This document shows, one piece after another, positions 41,166 through 51,989 of a stretch of 64,000 nucleotides of DNA. The DNA comes from Massariosphaeria phaeospora (lineage: Eukaryota; Ascomycota; Dothideomycetes; Pleosporales): NCBI GenBank assembly GCA_011032825.1, contig JAADJZ010000006.1:1178001-1242000 (forward strand). The letters are read 5' to 3'. A model generated the notes under the pieces. It was not told the origin of the DNA and did not search any database. It saw nothing but the letters and a program-made list of their open reading frames with translations. A program made the translations under genes and the position numbers. Each line of letters opens with the position of its first letter. Positions within the stretch are counted from its first letter, which is position 1.

Positions 41166-42032
41166 TCGATCCGACACGGCACATACGACGCACGGAACGG
41201 CCACAGAGGCAACCACACCCGCTACTAATTGCTTCGGCATGTCTACGCCGGCGGATCTGTACACAATCTTCTCTACATTATTGTGATACCCGGGACGATA
41301 TTCCCCCCTCTCTCTCTCTCTTCTCTCATCTGATCCGATCTGATATTCAGGGCGGGGTTTTTCACGGCGAGCTCAGCTATTTGTGGAGTTTGGCGTGCCG
41401 TCAAATGGATCTCAAAACGATCGACTGCAGATTTGTATACGGTTCTATGCTTATGTAGTTTGTAATTTCGCTTTGAAAGGAAGCACTCGAGAATGAAAAA
41501 ATTGCGTATTGCAGATGGAATGCGAGTTGCTTGTGATGTGTGCTTGTGTTGATGTTCTATACATATGTATCTGCCTCAACGATCGTCGGCATCGTACCCC
41601 ACGTACATACCTCGTATGCTATGTTTCTATTTTACTCCTTCGTGGATAACTTCCCCACGATCGCGAACTCAGGAGCCCCTAACCAAGAACGCTTTTCCGC
41701 TTCCGAGGCTAAAGCCGATTTGGCTTTTCCGGCTTATTGGCTCTTTTACCCCACACCCACACCCATCCCGCACAGAGCTACCTCCGTGGACCCATGGGTG
41801 GCGTTGCGTTGCGTGGCGTGGTGATGAAGAAGGGAAACTGTGCCGTGATCGCTCAGTCTAGTACGCCTTTCGAACCATGGACCAGTTTGATTTGTTGCGA
41901 GGGAAAAAAACTAGAGAGCTTCTCTTCCTCTTCTCTTCTTCATTATTTTCTCTACTGGTACATAGATAGGCGCCGCTTGTGGTTTATCGCATTGGGGGCT
42001 GCACACGAACATAACGTAAAGATCAATCGATC
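41166..42032. other. Spacer between rat1 and the MFS gene
   Basis: It holds the rat1 3' UTR, a (CT)n tract at about 41307-41328, and the promoter of the MFS gene. No coding frame is supported. Confidence 0.45.
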
Positions 42033-44166
42033 ATGGACGCGGGGAAAAGAGAGGATGCCGAGCGGGGCGCCGGGGAGAAAGAGCGGCACCCGTTGAGCGA
42101 TTTCGATGATGAACACAAGGTCAAGACGGCGACGGCCAAGGACGAGGACGAGGAGGCTGGTATGGGTGCCACTGCGGACGATGATGGGGACAAACTGCCG
42201 TTTTCAAAAGCGAGGTGCATTGCGTTGGTGCTAACGGTGACGGGCGCGGCGTTCTTGAATGTCAGTATGGCGTTTCGACACGATTCGATTAATTTCGTTT
42301 TTCTTACCTGTAGGAAAAACTGGCGATGTTCGCTTTGGGTTTGATGCATGGTATGCTAACGAGCTTTTCGAAAAGACTCTCGGCGTGCAGTCCGCAGTCA
42401 TCATCTTGCCGACGATAGGTCGCGCGCTGCATATCCCGGATAGTCGGCAGCAGTGGATCGTGTCGGCGTATAATTTGACGTTTGGGTGTTTTCTGGTACG
42501 TGTGGTTGCGTTTTGTACTCCCTGCATGCCTCACTCTCGTTTCATTTCAGTTCTGTTCAGTTCAATTCAGTCATGTCCATCTCTCCCCATTCCCTCCCGT
42601 TCTCTCCCACTCCCCTTACTAACCCTCCTCCTCCACCCCACCAGCTCCTCTGGGGCCGCCTCGCCGACGTCTACGGCAAACGCCTCATCTTCATCTGGGG
42701 CTCCGTGTGGGTGACCGTCACGTCTATTCTCGTGCCGCTCGTGCCGAGCGAGATCGGCTTCGATGTGTTTCGCGGGCTGCAGGGACTGGGCGCCGCGGCT
42801 ATGGTGCCGACGGCGATTGGCATCTTGGGGGTTACGTTTCCGCCGGGGAGGGCAAAGAATTATGCGTTTTCGTGCTATGGTAAGGGGTGTTCTGGGGGGT
42901 GGATATGAACGAGCTGAGCTGGACTGGAGTGGACTGGACTGGGCTGACTGATATGGTACAGGGGCTGGTGCGCCGCTCGGTGCAATCTTGGGCAATATAT
43001 TTGTGAGTTTTAGAGTTGTGTCATGTTGGAATATACTGATGACGAGTAGGGCGGCGTCTTAGGCGAATACCTCGACTGGCGCTGGGTCTTCTGGGTCTTC
43101 AGCATCCTCGCCGCCCTCTGCAGCATCGCCGGCTACATCTTCATCCCCCTCCCCCCGCCGCAGCCCACTCCCAGCGTCCCCAACACCATCGACTGGCTCG
43201 GCGGCACGCTCATCACGCTCGGCCTCATCGTGCTACTCTTCGCGCTCTCAGAAGGCAACGTAGCCGGCTGGCGCACGCCGTGGGTGCCCACGCTGATCGC
43301 CGTGTCCCTGCTACTGATCGCCATGTTCTGCGCCTGGCAACGTCATCTCGAGCGCAAGGCGGTCCGGCGACCGTTGATGAAGCTGAGCATTTTCAAGAAC
43401 GCGCAGTTTGCGGCTGCGAATGTGATCATGCTGTTGTTTTTTACGTCGTTTAATAACTATTTGATTTATGCGACGTATTGGTTTCAGGACTATCAGGGGC
43501 TGTCGGTGATTCAGACGACGGTTCGGTTTGTTCCTACGGGGGTCAGTGGCGGTACGTGGGCGCTTCCCTCCTCGGTCCTTGCTATACTCGCCCGGCGTAG
43601 CTATCTCGCTATCTCCCGTCCTATGTTCCAACAAAAAACTCTCTAACTAACAAACCCCTCCCACAGTCCTCGTCGCACTAGCAACCTCCCAACTCCTCGC
43701 CCACCTCCGCGCCTCCACCATCCTCACCTTCGGCACCCTCTCCCTCAGCCTCGCCTCTCTCCTCTTCGCGCTGCCACTCGCCCCCTCCACCAGCTACTGG
43801 GCCTACGGCTTCCCCGCCATGATCCTATCCGTGTGCGGCGCCGACACGCTGTTCCCGACGCTCACGCTCTTCGTCGCCAAGTCGCTTCCCGCTGAGGACC
43901 AGGCGCTGGGCGGGGCGCTGATCAGCGCCGTCAGCCAGATAGGGCGCGCCGTGGGACTGGCGATTGCGACGGCGCTGCAGATGGCCGTTGTGGCGGTGGA
44001 GAAGGGCGTTGCGGTTGAGGAGGTGGGGTTGTTGGGGCCGGGGGATGGGGCGTTGAAGAGGGAGATTAGGGGGACGGCGTGGTTTGATTTTGCGGTGGGG
44101 ATAGCGGCTATGGGGGTTGTGTTGGGGTTTTTTAGGGGCGCGGGGAAGGTTGGGGGTAAGCATTGA
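42033..44166 (+). CDS. MFS transporter, DHA2-type drug:proton antiporter
   Basis: Exons are 42033-42260, 42376-42495, 42645-42879, 42962-43002, 43050-43551 and 43667-44166, for 541 residues; every junction keeps the frame. After a 60-residue acidic cytosolic start, helix 1 reads CIALVLTVTGAAFLNTLGVQ. Then come SRQQWIVSAYNLTFGCF and motif A, LLWGRLADVYGKRL, with the conserved Gly, Asp and Arg/Lys. Next are FRGLQGLGAAAMVPTAIGI and motif C-like GAGAPLGAILGNIFGG, and about 14 membrane segments in all. This order is typical of the DHA2 group (yeast Atr1/Amf1-like). It would export drugs or metabolites at the plasma or vacuolar membrane; the substrate cannot be told. Intron 1 is odd because it contains a second potential acceptor and donor around a 37-base segment. 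Confidence 0.9.
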
Positions 44167-44529
44167 TGAGGAGGGAATGTTGGTATCGAGGGTTAGAAGC
44201 TTGGCGACGAGGTGGTGCATTTTAGTTGCGTGAAAGATGGGACATCGTAAATGTAGAAGGCATGGATATATGCAATAGGAGTTAATTATCATGCCGCATC
44301 CATATTTGCCACATTGTTTTAATGTTTTAAACGCCTAATATGCAGTGTCGTTCTATGACTAAATGTGATTGCATCGCTCATTCTTGATCAGTGACAACGT
44401 TTCCATGAAGTGATTGAGCTGAAAGATACGGTCTTCCTGCTCTCCAGAAACAATATCTCAGCCATGATTCAATTTGGTCCTGTCTTACTGCTCTTGAGCA
44501 TCATCGCAGCCGCCACTCTTCAGGTCACC
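44167..44529. other. Convergent 3' spacer
   Basis: Between two stop codons that face each other. Nothing recognised. Confidence 0.45.
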
Positions 44530-45270
44530 TTAGTCTTCCCCTTCCCGCTTCTTCCCCTTGTCTTCGACCTGCAATAGCACATCTCCTTGCCACCCCACTC
44601 GCCCAATCCACCTCTCTGCGACCGCGACCCCATACCACCACCTACACCGCCCCCAATCCGCCCTAAAGCTCTGCATCATCAAGTTCCCCATAACATGCAC
44701 CTGCCTCCTCGCCTTGACCAACCCATCCACACGCTGCGCACCACCAATAACCAGCATCTCCCGTCCCCTCTTTGGATTCTCCATATCTGGAAACTTGCAC
44801 AGCGCCTCGTGCAGCCTGCTCTTCATGCTGGAGAATAGCGGGTCGGGATCGATGTAGCCCGCGGTCAAGCCGAAGACGCCCCAGCCGAAGGACTCGTTGT
44901 CCAGGTGGCACGACTCTAGTAGCAGGTCTATGGCTTCGATTGTCGTGGTCCAGAGGAGGCCGAACAGTTGCAGGTCGGACTTTGCGGGGCCGTCTGGCTG
45001 CGCGCTGGAGATGCAATCCTTTGCGATAGCAAAAGAAATGGCGTAGTCCTTCTGGGTCGGTGGGTTGCAGGAAGGAGTGGCTGCGCGGGTGAAGACTGTT
45101 GTTTTCGGGTGTGTTGTGTATGGGCCGTGAGCCGCGATGAGAGATTTCGCTGCGGCAAGAAGATAGAGGAATCGGGGAATCGGGGGTAGTAGTGTTGCTT
45201 TGATCATAGTGTGGGTGGCTAATATCGAAGATGGTGGTTGTACTGTGGTTGAAGCCGGTATGGTTGACAT
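44530..45270 (-). CDS. Hypothetical protein, 246 residues
   Basis: The frame is open from an ATG at 45399 (289 residues), but the segment before the ATG at 45270 (MSTIPASTTVQPPSS) reads like untranslated sequence, so 45270 is preferred. The alternative N-terminus (MTHSLRANAFPRTLPSWPF) is basic and hydrophobic and might be a mitochondrial leader. The body is helical with several Trp residues (QSFRADWGRCRWWYGVAVAE, GLLWTTTIEAIDLLLESCHL) and ends in a basic-acidic tail (DKGKKREGED). No transmembrane helix or known motif is clear. The protein is not recognised. It lies convergent to the MFS gene. Confidence 0.55.
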   Translation of the reverse strand: MSTIPASTTVQPPSSILATHTMIKATLLPPIPRFLYLLAAAKSLIAAHGPYTTHPKTTVFTRAATPSCNPPTQKDYAISFAIAKDCISSAQPDGPAKSDLQLFGLLWTTTIEAIDLLLESCHLDNESFGWGVFGLTAGYIDPDPLFSSMKSRLHEALCKFPDMENPKRGREMLVIGGAQRVDGLVKARRQVHVMGNLMMQSFRADWGRCRWWYGVAVAERWIGRVGWQGDVLLQVEDKGKKREGED

Positions 45271-45740
45271 GTTCGCAGGGTGGTTGATCGAGCAAATCCG
45301 TCGGTGGTCAGAAAGCGGTGACCAGAGGTAAGATGTAGGAATAAAAGGCCAAGAGGGTAGAGTTCTTGGGAAAGCGTTTGCGCGAAGTGAATGCGTCATT
45401 CGACGATAAGAAACCTAGGAATTTCAACGAAAGGTGACGCGATATGTGGCGATAAGAAACTAGGGTGCAGGTGAAAATCTTCAGAAAAGTTTTCAAATCG
45501 TGAAAAAGACGTGGACGTATCATATGCCCGCAAACTGTAAGTGACGCGAGGTGAAGTGAACCATCTCCGACACCTAAACGGCTGCACTGTTAGCAGGCTT
45601 CGACCGATGGGGTTAATTTTGAAGCTTTCTGAATACTGGTTCACGTTTTCTGAATACTGTACAATACACCATCCCATGAAGAGTCGACATTACAAAAATG
45701 CACCCGCAGCAAATCTTCGTGATTTCGGTTCACTATCACA
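45271..45740. other. AT-rich spacer
   Basis: The 5' flank of the preceding gene. Short frames only, none supported. Confidence 0.4.
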
Positions 45741-45911
45741 ATGGGTCTTACGTTTCCAGATCTTCCATATGGTCCAGGTGATCGTGGTCATATGGCATGT
45801 CGAAGTTTGCACGCAGTTTTTGAAAATTACCTTGGGGATAAAGTTATTGCGGAAAAGAATATTACAAAAGTAGTGCTACCGGATGGAGATGTAGGATGTG
45901 ACTCGATCTAA
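45741..45911 (+). CDS. Possible small ORF or relic, 56 codons
   Basis: An ATG-initiated frame encodes MGLTFPDLPYGPGDRGHM and continues with FENYLGDKVIAEKNITKVVL to a TAA. The amino-acid order is plausible for a protein. Codon choice strongly favours A or T in the third position (GGT, CTT, CCA, GAT, CAT), unlike the GC-ending neighbours. This fits a relic from another source, or chance in an AT-rich stretch. No domain is seen. Confidence 0.2.
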   Translation: MGLTFPDLPYGPGDRGHMACRSLHAVFENYLGDKVIAEKNITKVVLPDGDVGCDSI

Positions 45912-45988
45912 GTGCCGCTCTGGTTTCTTCGTTCTATCGATGTCGCCCCGTCTCGAAGCATGCTGCTACAATCTGCAAAGCGAAGTAT

Positions 45989-46488
45989 ATGTTGAGAGCG
46001 ATCTGGCATATCGGTCAGTACTCCCACTCAGTGCCATCTACCAGCATCATTGTTGAGTGCTATGACGCGAACGTAGACCCGCAAGCTGACAGTGTGCTGT
46101 GTGGGGATCCTCTCGTGCATAGCAGTCATACCAGTGAAGTGGTCTCGGCTGATGACCGGAGACACCATTTCCTCCATGCCGCAGTATTAAGTCAGGATGT
46201 CTTGGAAGGCTCATACGATGGAATGGACGGACTGGTGTTGAGGTTGAGACGGGAGCTCGGCGGGGGTTCGTGTCGGAGGCAGTTGCGCCGATGCCGGCCG
46301 CGGGCGATCCTTCCCGCTTCGATCCACGCCGCACGGGACAAGTGCCAAGCCGGGCCGTGCTCCGTGCTTTGTATCACACCCTTCCAAGGTTCATCCCAGA
46401 CTCCATCGTCATGACATACCGTGGACGACTTCTTGCTTGGCATCGTCCGAAAAGACGACAAAGAAACCGAGACAGGAGCTTGCTCTAA
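45989..46488 (+). pseudogene. Possible frameshifted gene, unknown function
   Basis: An ATG at 45989 opens a coding-like frame (SIIVECYDANVDPQADSV, then FLHAAVLSQDVLEGSYDG). At a run of five Gs near 46260-46265 the coding character passes to the next frame, which reads FVSEAVAPMPAAGDPSRF and PSRAVLRALYHTLPRFIPDS and ends at 46488. One extra G would join the two. Minus-strand frames over the same bases are also open, so the direction is not certain. This could be a decayed gene, a sequencing error in the homopolymer, or chance. Confidence 0.2.
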
Positions 46489-47112
46489 ACACTGGCCTCC
46501 CCTCCGGTGTAGTTACCACGGCAAACCTTGCCACAATCACACAGCACAACTAGCTTGCCCTGCTATCTAACCCCTACTTCTCGAACAGAGTAGGAGAATA
46601 TATCTTCGTCCGGGCAGCTCGCAGGCATGTCTAATCCCGAACAATGCTTCCCATTGAGAGGGTGTGAGCGCATAAGTGGAGGCTAGGCCCAAGGAAAGGA
46701 GACTCTCCTGTTCGAAAGAGCTATTCTGGGACGTGCTCGCGTTTGCAGCTTCAAGATTTGCGTGCGATTCTGACACCGTGCAACGCGGGTTGTTTGCCAC
46801 TACCAATCGCCAAAGCAGAATCGCCATGACATACAAACGCGAGCTAATTTGAAACCGGAAGCACCCGTGGACGAATGCCTGCGCGGGTGCAGTGCTTGAT
46901 CCACTTATGGCGCAAGACAATGTCGCGTCCCGTTTGTCAATACAGCAGAGACTGGCTTGCTTGAGCCACGCTGGGGCCACTATTCTCTCGTATATCAATG
47001 CCGCCGGTCTCCATCTGCTTCGATCAATCGTACAACAGTCCGGCCGTGCTATCTACTTATAACAACCGCTGAACAGAACCTCAATAGTAGTAATCGAAAG
47101 ATAATCGACAAC
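46489..47112. other. Spacer upstream of the CCCH gene
   Basis: It holds the promoter of the 47113 gene. A 143-codon minus-strand frame (46567-46998) has no domain and is not called. Confidence 0.4.
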
Positions 47113-48978
47113 ATGGGCCTTCTACAGCCAAGCGAATCAGCGAGCCATGCTCCTCAGCTTCCTCTGGCGGAGAATGTTCGACTTTACATCCTTCGTGAGC
47201 CTGGGAACGTGATGGTACCGCTGGTCCCCGCTGACCAACTCCCCTTCGAAATCCAGGGCGTTCCTCGTCTGTTGAGTCACCGCCAGATGGCTGAAGCAGG
47301 TTGGAAATTCGTCAAGGAGACGAATGCACCACCGACACCGCTCTCAATGCAGTCTCCGATGCAACATGCCGCTTCGCAGAGGCCGGCACAGGCTAGCAGT
47401 CCGACAGCCGCCATTCTCCAGAGTCCAACGCCGTTGCCAATGTCCCCCAGATTCCGAGCTCCCGATCATCAGGTCAGAGACATCGCAGACCAGCCGCAGA
47501 GAACGATAGTGGTACAGGGCACCCGATCTGGACACGACACCATACCGGCGCCACCGACTCGGCCATGGTCCTCCGGAGAGAGGGCAGGTGTGCGTACCCC
47601 AGGCATTCCTCCTACTGGAGACTATTCAAGGGTGAGTACACGTCATTACTAAATCCCAGGACATCGCTAACAAGGAGTACAGTCCTTCACCGATACCATT
47701 GCCAGTGTCTACCCGAAGGACGCACAGCGTCTCGGATACCGAACGCTTCCTCCCTCCGGCGTCGATCCCGACCCTTCCAAGAAAGAATACTGCACCTACT
47801 ATCTCCGGACCGGCGACTGTGGCTACATCGCTACCGGCTGCCGCTTCAAGCACGAGATGCCCTCCGTCGACAAGCTGCGTGAGCTAGGCTTCACCCGCGG
47901 TATCCCCCAGTGGTACAAAGAGAAGGCTGCGATTCGAACCAGGGGCCCGACGTGGATGGAGCAGCGGATGAACCACGGGAAAGATGGCGAACAAGACCCC
48001 ACTGCTGAACCCGCAACGCCGCGAGTGTTTCCGGATCCTGCTACTTTCAAGGCACGCAGAGAAATCCAGGACGAACCTGCAATTCTGAAGACGATATCGG
48101 AGGTGCAGCCCAACAAGCCGAGTACAGAAGACGCCAGCGAACGTCCTCTGCAAGACCTTAACCTCCTGATCGACATCGACGAGCCGCCAATCCCATCGAG
48201 TTCGCATTCGTCGCACAGTTCAAGCGCCACCGTCGAGTCTGGTGCGGCACGTAGTTCGTCGTCAAGAGCATCGTCCATAACCCCATCACCCGCTATTGCC
48301 CCGAACGCCCCAGTCCCATCCCAAGCGACTCGCGACCCAACCCGCTACATCCGCCGCCACTCCGAGATATCCATGTCCTCGGACGAAAACGGCGAGGTCG
48401 CCCAGAAGCTAGTGCCTCGACGCATAGCCGCTCTCCAGAAAGCCAGCAAAGAGACCCGCGTTCCTGCACCTCCATCTGCAGCTGTCACCGGACCTACAAT
48501 CGGCCCTGTCGTCTCTACCCCTACGCCGACAACCCCCGCAAGGAAGAACGGCCTCTTCAAGTCCCAGCACTCGCCCGCTTCCAACGGCCCTTCGACTACG
48601 ACCACTGCCGCCACTGCCGCCACTGCCGCCAAACCCAAACCCAAACCCAAATCCAAGAATCCCCCAACCCCACATACCACCTCCTCAGCACGCCGCTCCG
48701 ACAAACCACCTACCACCCACGCCAAACCCACCGCCAAACGCTCCGCGACCCCGGACCTAGAATCGCAAATCACGAAGCTGACGCGCCAGGTCGGCAACCA
48801 GACGAAAAATGCCCGCGGCAAAGATGCCAGAAGCAGTGGCGGTGCAGCAGGCCCTGGTGGTAACGGGGCTGGTGCTGGTGCTGGTGGTTCAGCCGGCCCG
48901 AATGGTAGTGGTGCTGTTGCTGGTGGTGCTGGAAAGCGGACGCGGACACGCGCGCGTGTTGTAGAGGACTTGATCTGA
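47113..48978 (+). CDS. CCCH-type zinc-finger protein, 604 residues
   Basis: Exons are 47113-47631 and 47683-48978. The 51-bp intron (GTGAGT to GTACAG) joins PTGDYSR to SFTDTIASVYPKD in frame. Residues 210-230 form a zinc finger, CTYYLRTGDCGYIATGCRFK followed by His230, with spacing C-x8-C-x6-C-x3-H, one residue longer in the middle than the common CCCH form. Directly after comes a conserved basic segment (KLRELGFTRGIPQWYKEK). The N-terminal 170 residues are Pro- and Ser-rich, with VRLYILREPGNVMVPLVPAD near the start. The C-terminal part is low complexity with Ala-Thr, Lys-Pro and Gly-Ala-Gly repeats and a basic end (GKRTRTRARVVEDL). CCCH fingers of this sort usually bind RNA; nuclear or cytosolic RNA regulation is inference. 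Confidence 0.85.
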
Positions 48979-50566
48979 GCTGAGCTGAGCTGTAGATGTT
49001 GGTGGTGGCGGGGTGTGATGTGTGGTGTTGTCTATATACATCACACTGGACCAACTGCTTTCCGGATCGATCGATCGACAGCGTACCCATCCTCGCACTC
49101 GATGGGGATCTTCGCATAGGTCCTGGAGCTATATTCACACACACGCAAGGTCCAGTTCGGTCCGGTCTGGTTGGGTACCTAGTCGGCCGGCGAGCCTCTA
49201 GGTGAACAACCTGCTTCGCCGCTGTAACATTTCGTTCCGTTGCATTTCCTTTTTCTCTTTCTCCACAGCACTCTATATCTTTATAGAATAAATACCTATT
49301 TCCCTTCTCAAACCCGTTTCTGTTTCTGTTCCGCTGGTATTGTGGTTTTACTTTCAATCTGATTCGAATCGATTCAACTTGGTTTGACGATCGGGTCGAG
49401 TCGGTAAAAGCATATAGACGGTAGATTACAGCTAGTCCTACATAATTGTGACGATAGCCTGGTAGATGGGCTAGCATAAATGACATATTTTCTTTGATAC
49501 GTACTGCTCAAGTGCCTGTCGTGTGTATTCAAAATCTGAGTCTAGCCTTGGTCGTTGACGCTGGGTTGCGGGGGACGTTCTCTCGCTACGCTACGCTACG
49601 CTGCGACTGTAACTGCTCATGCTGTAGTGTGGTATAACGTAATAGAAGGGGTAAGCAATTTTTCCTTGCATGCACTCAGACTCACCTCCGACATTCCAGT
49701 CTATCTATCTAGCGTAAAACTTCGCGCTGCCTACTTTACTTTGCTTGCACCCCTTTTCGCATAGGTACGCTTCCTATACTCTTCGCCTCGGACCCCCGTT
49801 GCGTGACTCCCGATGCCACTCTCTCCTCAGCTCCGACCCATCCCCATCCCATCCCCTCCACCATTCAGCCTAAAACCGTGACCGACCGGCCCGCCAGGGC
49901 TCAGCCCGGCATCTACCTACCCTCTCCTCGTCAGCTACATACACACACACACACACACATACACAATACCGACCCTGCAGCCCGCCGCGCCAAGCTGTGG
50001 GGAACAGCACTATAGCGCATATTGGCGTCGTATAAGGCCCCGCAGCTGATTGGCTACGCCGCGTAACTAAGCTTGAGCGCTGCATCGACGCCGGAGGCTG
50101 GGGCGGATGCGTTACTGCTTGTGCGGGCGTCGCAGTATTGGATACTGGAGGGTAGGGTAGCTCTGGGGTGGAAAGGAGGCTGGGAGATGCGGGTTTGCGT
50201 GAGTGTGCTATTGTTGGCGTCGGGCAGGGAGCACAAGGAGCCGCTTGTAGAATGCAAAGGGGAGCTGGTGTTGAAGTCGGGCTGGGTGCTATCGTCAGAT
50301 CTTTCCCGTGGTGGCTGCTAGGCTCTGGGTTTATATATGATGGCGCTCGTCCCGGTGCCTGACCTGTCCGTGTGCGATTGAGCCGGCGATCATTTCATTG
50401 CTCTCCGCAGTCTTTCAGCCTTGTGTGTGGGGTCTAAGACTTGTCTCCCTGTATCGCATAATTTGTCTTCTCCTCTTGTCTGTCTTCAGCGCTGGAGTGT
50501 TACGAAAATCGCTCATCGGATTTCCAGTCCAGCGACATCTCACCGTGAAAGGGACGCCTGTTCAGA
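48979..50566. other. Long spacer with simple repeats
   Basis: No gene is supported. It holds a CTGAGCTGAGCTGAGCTG run directly after the CCCH stop, a CTACGCTACGCTACGCT run near 49588, and a (CA)n microsatellite at about 49930-49950. Confidence 0.5.
50331..50340 (+). promoter_or_regulatory. Candidate TATA box of the secreted repeat-protein gene
   Basis: TTATATATGA lies 227-236 bp upstream of the ATG at 50567. It would imply a 5' UTR of about 200 bp. Sequence match only. Confidence 0.25.
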
Positions 50567-51741
50567 ATGTACAACAATCGATTAGCTTTGCGGGGGCTCC
50601 TGCTACCACTTGTTTTGCTTTGCGCTCCGAGCTTTGCAGATGTCAAGCCGTACATAACCATGACCGTAGAGCACGGACTCAACACCGAGTGCAAGACGTG
50701 TCCGCGGTCGCTATGCCCGAACCAGTTGGCGTATGATAATTATGAGGATATTTTCAATGCGACGTGTTGGACAAGAGGGACGAAGATTATGGGAAGCAAG
50801 TAAGCGACGCCCCAGGAAGAGTGGAGTGGAAACACAGTTCTGTGGAAAGAAGCTGACATTAGGGATTTTAGCATGTGGTTGAAAAGTGAAGCAGGGTGCT
50901 ATGTGACAAAGTACGATTTGGTGGAGTACGATGGGGAGTGTAAGTGCTCGAGGAACGATGCGTAAGGGTTCGAGGCTAATCCCAAGCCGTAGTCCAAAAC
51001 GACCTGGTATATTGCGGGGAAGAATCGGAAGAGCAGCATCTAACGGAGGAGGATGCGACACTGCAATACAAGACGGAGTGCAACATATGTCCGTTTATCA
51101 GCTGCGATACCATCGCCTACCTGAAGGAGGAGACCGATGTGACGTTGACGTGCTGGACAGACCAGGGCCAAATGATCATCGACGACCCGTAAGCTGGCAT
51201 GCACGAAGCACAGGAATGGTCGCTAACTCGAGTCAGATTCTGGATGAAGACGTCGAATAACTGCTACGTCGCGCAGAAGGGGCTGTACTCGAAGCCCGAC
51301 ATAACATACCTCGACAACTGCGGTCCCATCCCATGGCTCGAACAAAACGACCACAACAACGAGAACAACACTTCGGAGATCAATAAGCGCGATCCGGAAA
51401 CCCTGCCGGCTCCTGTCGAGCTAGGCACACAATATCTCATCAACGTGACCGTGGGCGAGGAATACGCGTATTGCCGCATGTGTCCACAAGAGACGTGTAA
51501 ATCCAAGAAGCGGTACGAGTTCGACCAGGAGGTTTGGCTGCAATGCTTGGCTCAAACGAATGGGACGTGGTGGAGCGAGACGACGGACTTTTGCTATGTG
51601 AAGAACTCGGATTTCTGGCAGAGTCCTGAGGGCGATAGTAAGGTTTTGTATCCTGATGATTTGAGCGTCACTGACTTGTGACTAGATTATCGGAATCCGC
51701 TTTGCGAGAATTTCGAAGATCCGGAGGAAGTCGAGAACTGA
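50567..51741 (+). CDS. Secreted cysteine-rich protein with three tandem repeats
   Basis: Exons are 50567-50799, 50872-50939, 50993-51188, 51237-51637 and 51686-51741, for 317 residues; all junctions are GT-AG and keep the frame. A basic start and hydrophobic core (MYNNRLALRGLLLPLVLLCA) form a signal peptide, probably cut after PSFA. Three repeats of about 60 residues follow. Their shared order is C-x2-CP-x3-C, then a Cys about 20-25 residues on (ATCWTRGTKI, LTCWTDQGQM, LQCLAQTNGT), then W, then CYV (GCYVTKY, NCYVAQK, FCYVKNS). Several N-glycosylation sites occur (NATC, NNTS, NVTV, NGTW). The last short exon adds NYRNPLCENFEDPEEVEN. The protein is not recognised. Size, secretion and disulphide-rich repeats resemble apoplastic effectors or surface proteins, which is inference. 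Confidence 0.78.
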
Positions 51742-51989
51742 CCACGACTTGGAGAAGTAGATGGTTTTGGTGCAAGCACAGTGCAAGCTGAAGACTAGCA
51801 GCTGGCCGAGATCTACCCCGACATTGAACATGTACATTACTGCATTTTGTATCTTTTCAACATGCCTTGTTGGATAAGGTGAGATAGTGAGACTACTAAC
51901 CTCGTCAGTCAAGCTATGTCCCGCAGTTCTCGTACAATTGCTTACTTCAATTGCTATCCTAGCGGCTTCTACTAAAAGAGGACTCCATG
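51742..51989. other. Convergent 3' spacer
   Basis: It separates two facing stop codons. Nothing recognised. Confidence 0.45.

Noticed and set aside
40486..41286. Frames of 180 to 266 codons in other frames of the rat1 tail
   Set aside because: They are by-products of the RGG/GGY repeat composition and consist of Ala, Val, Thr or Met repeats.
46567..46998. 143-codon minus-strand frame upstream of the CCCH gene
   Set aside because: No domain, and it overlaps the likely promoter of the plus-strand gene.
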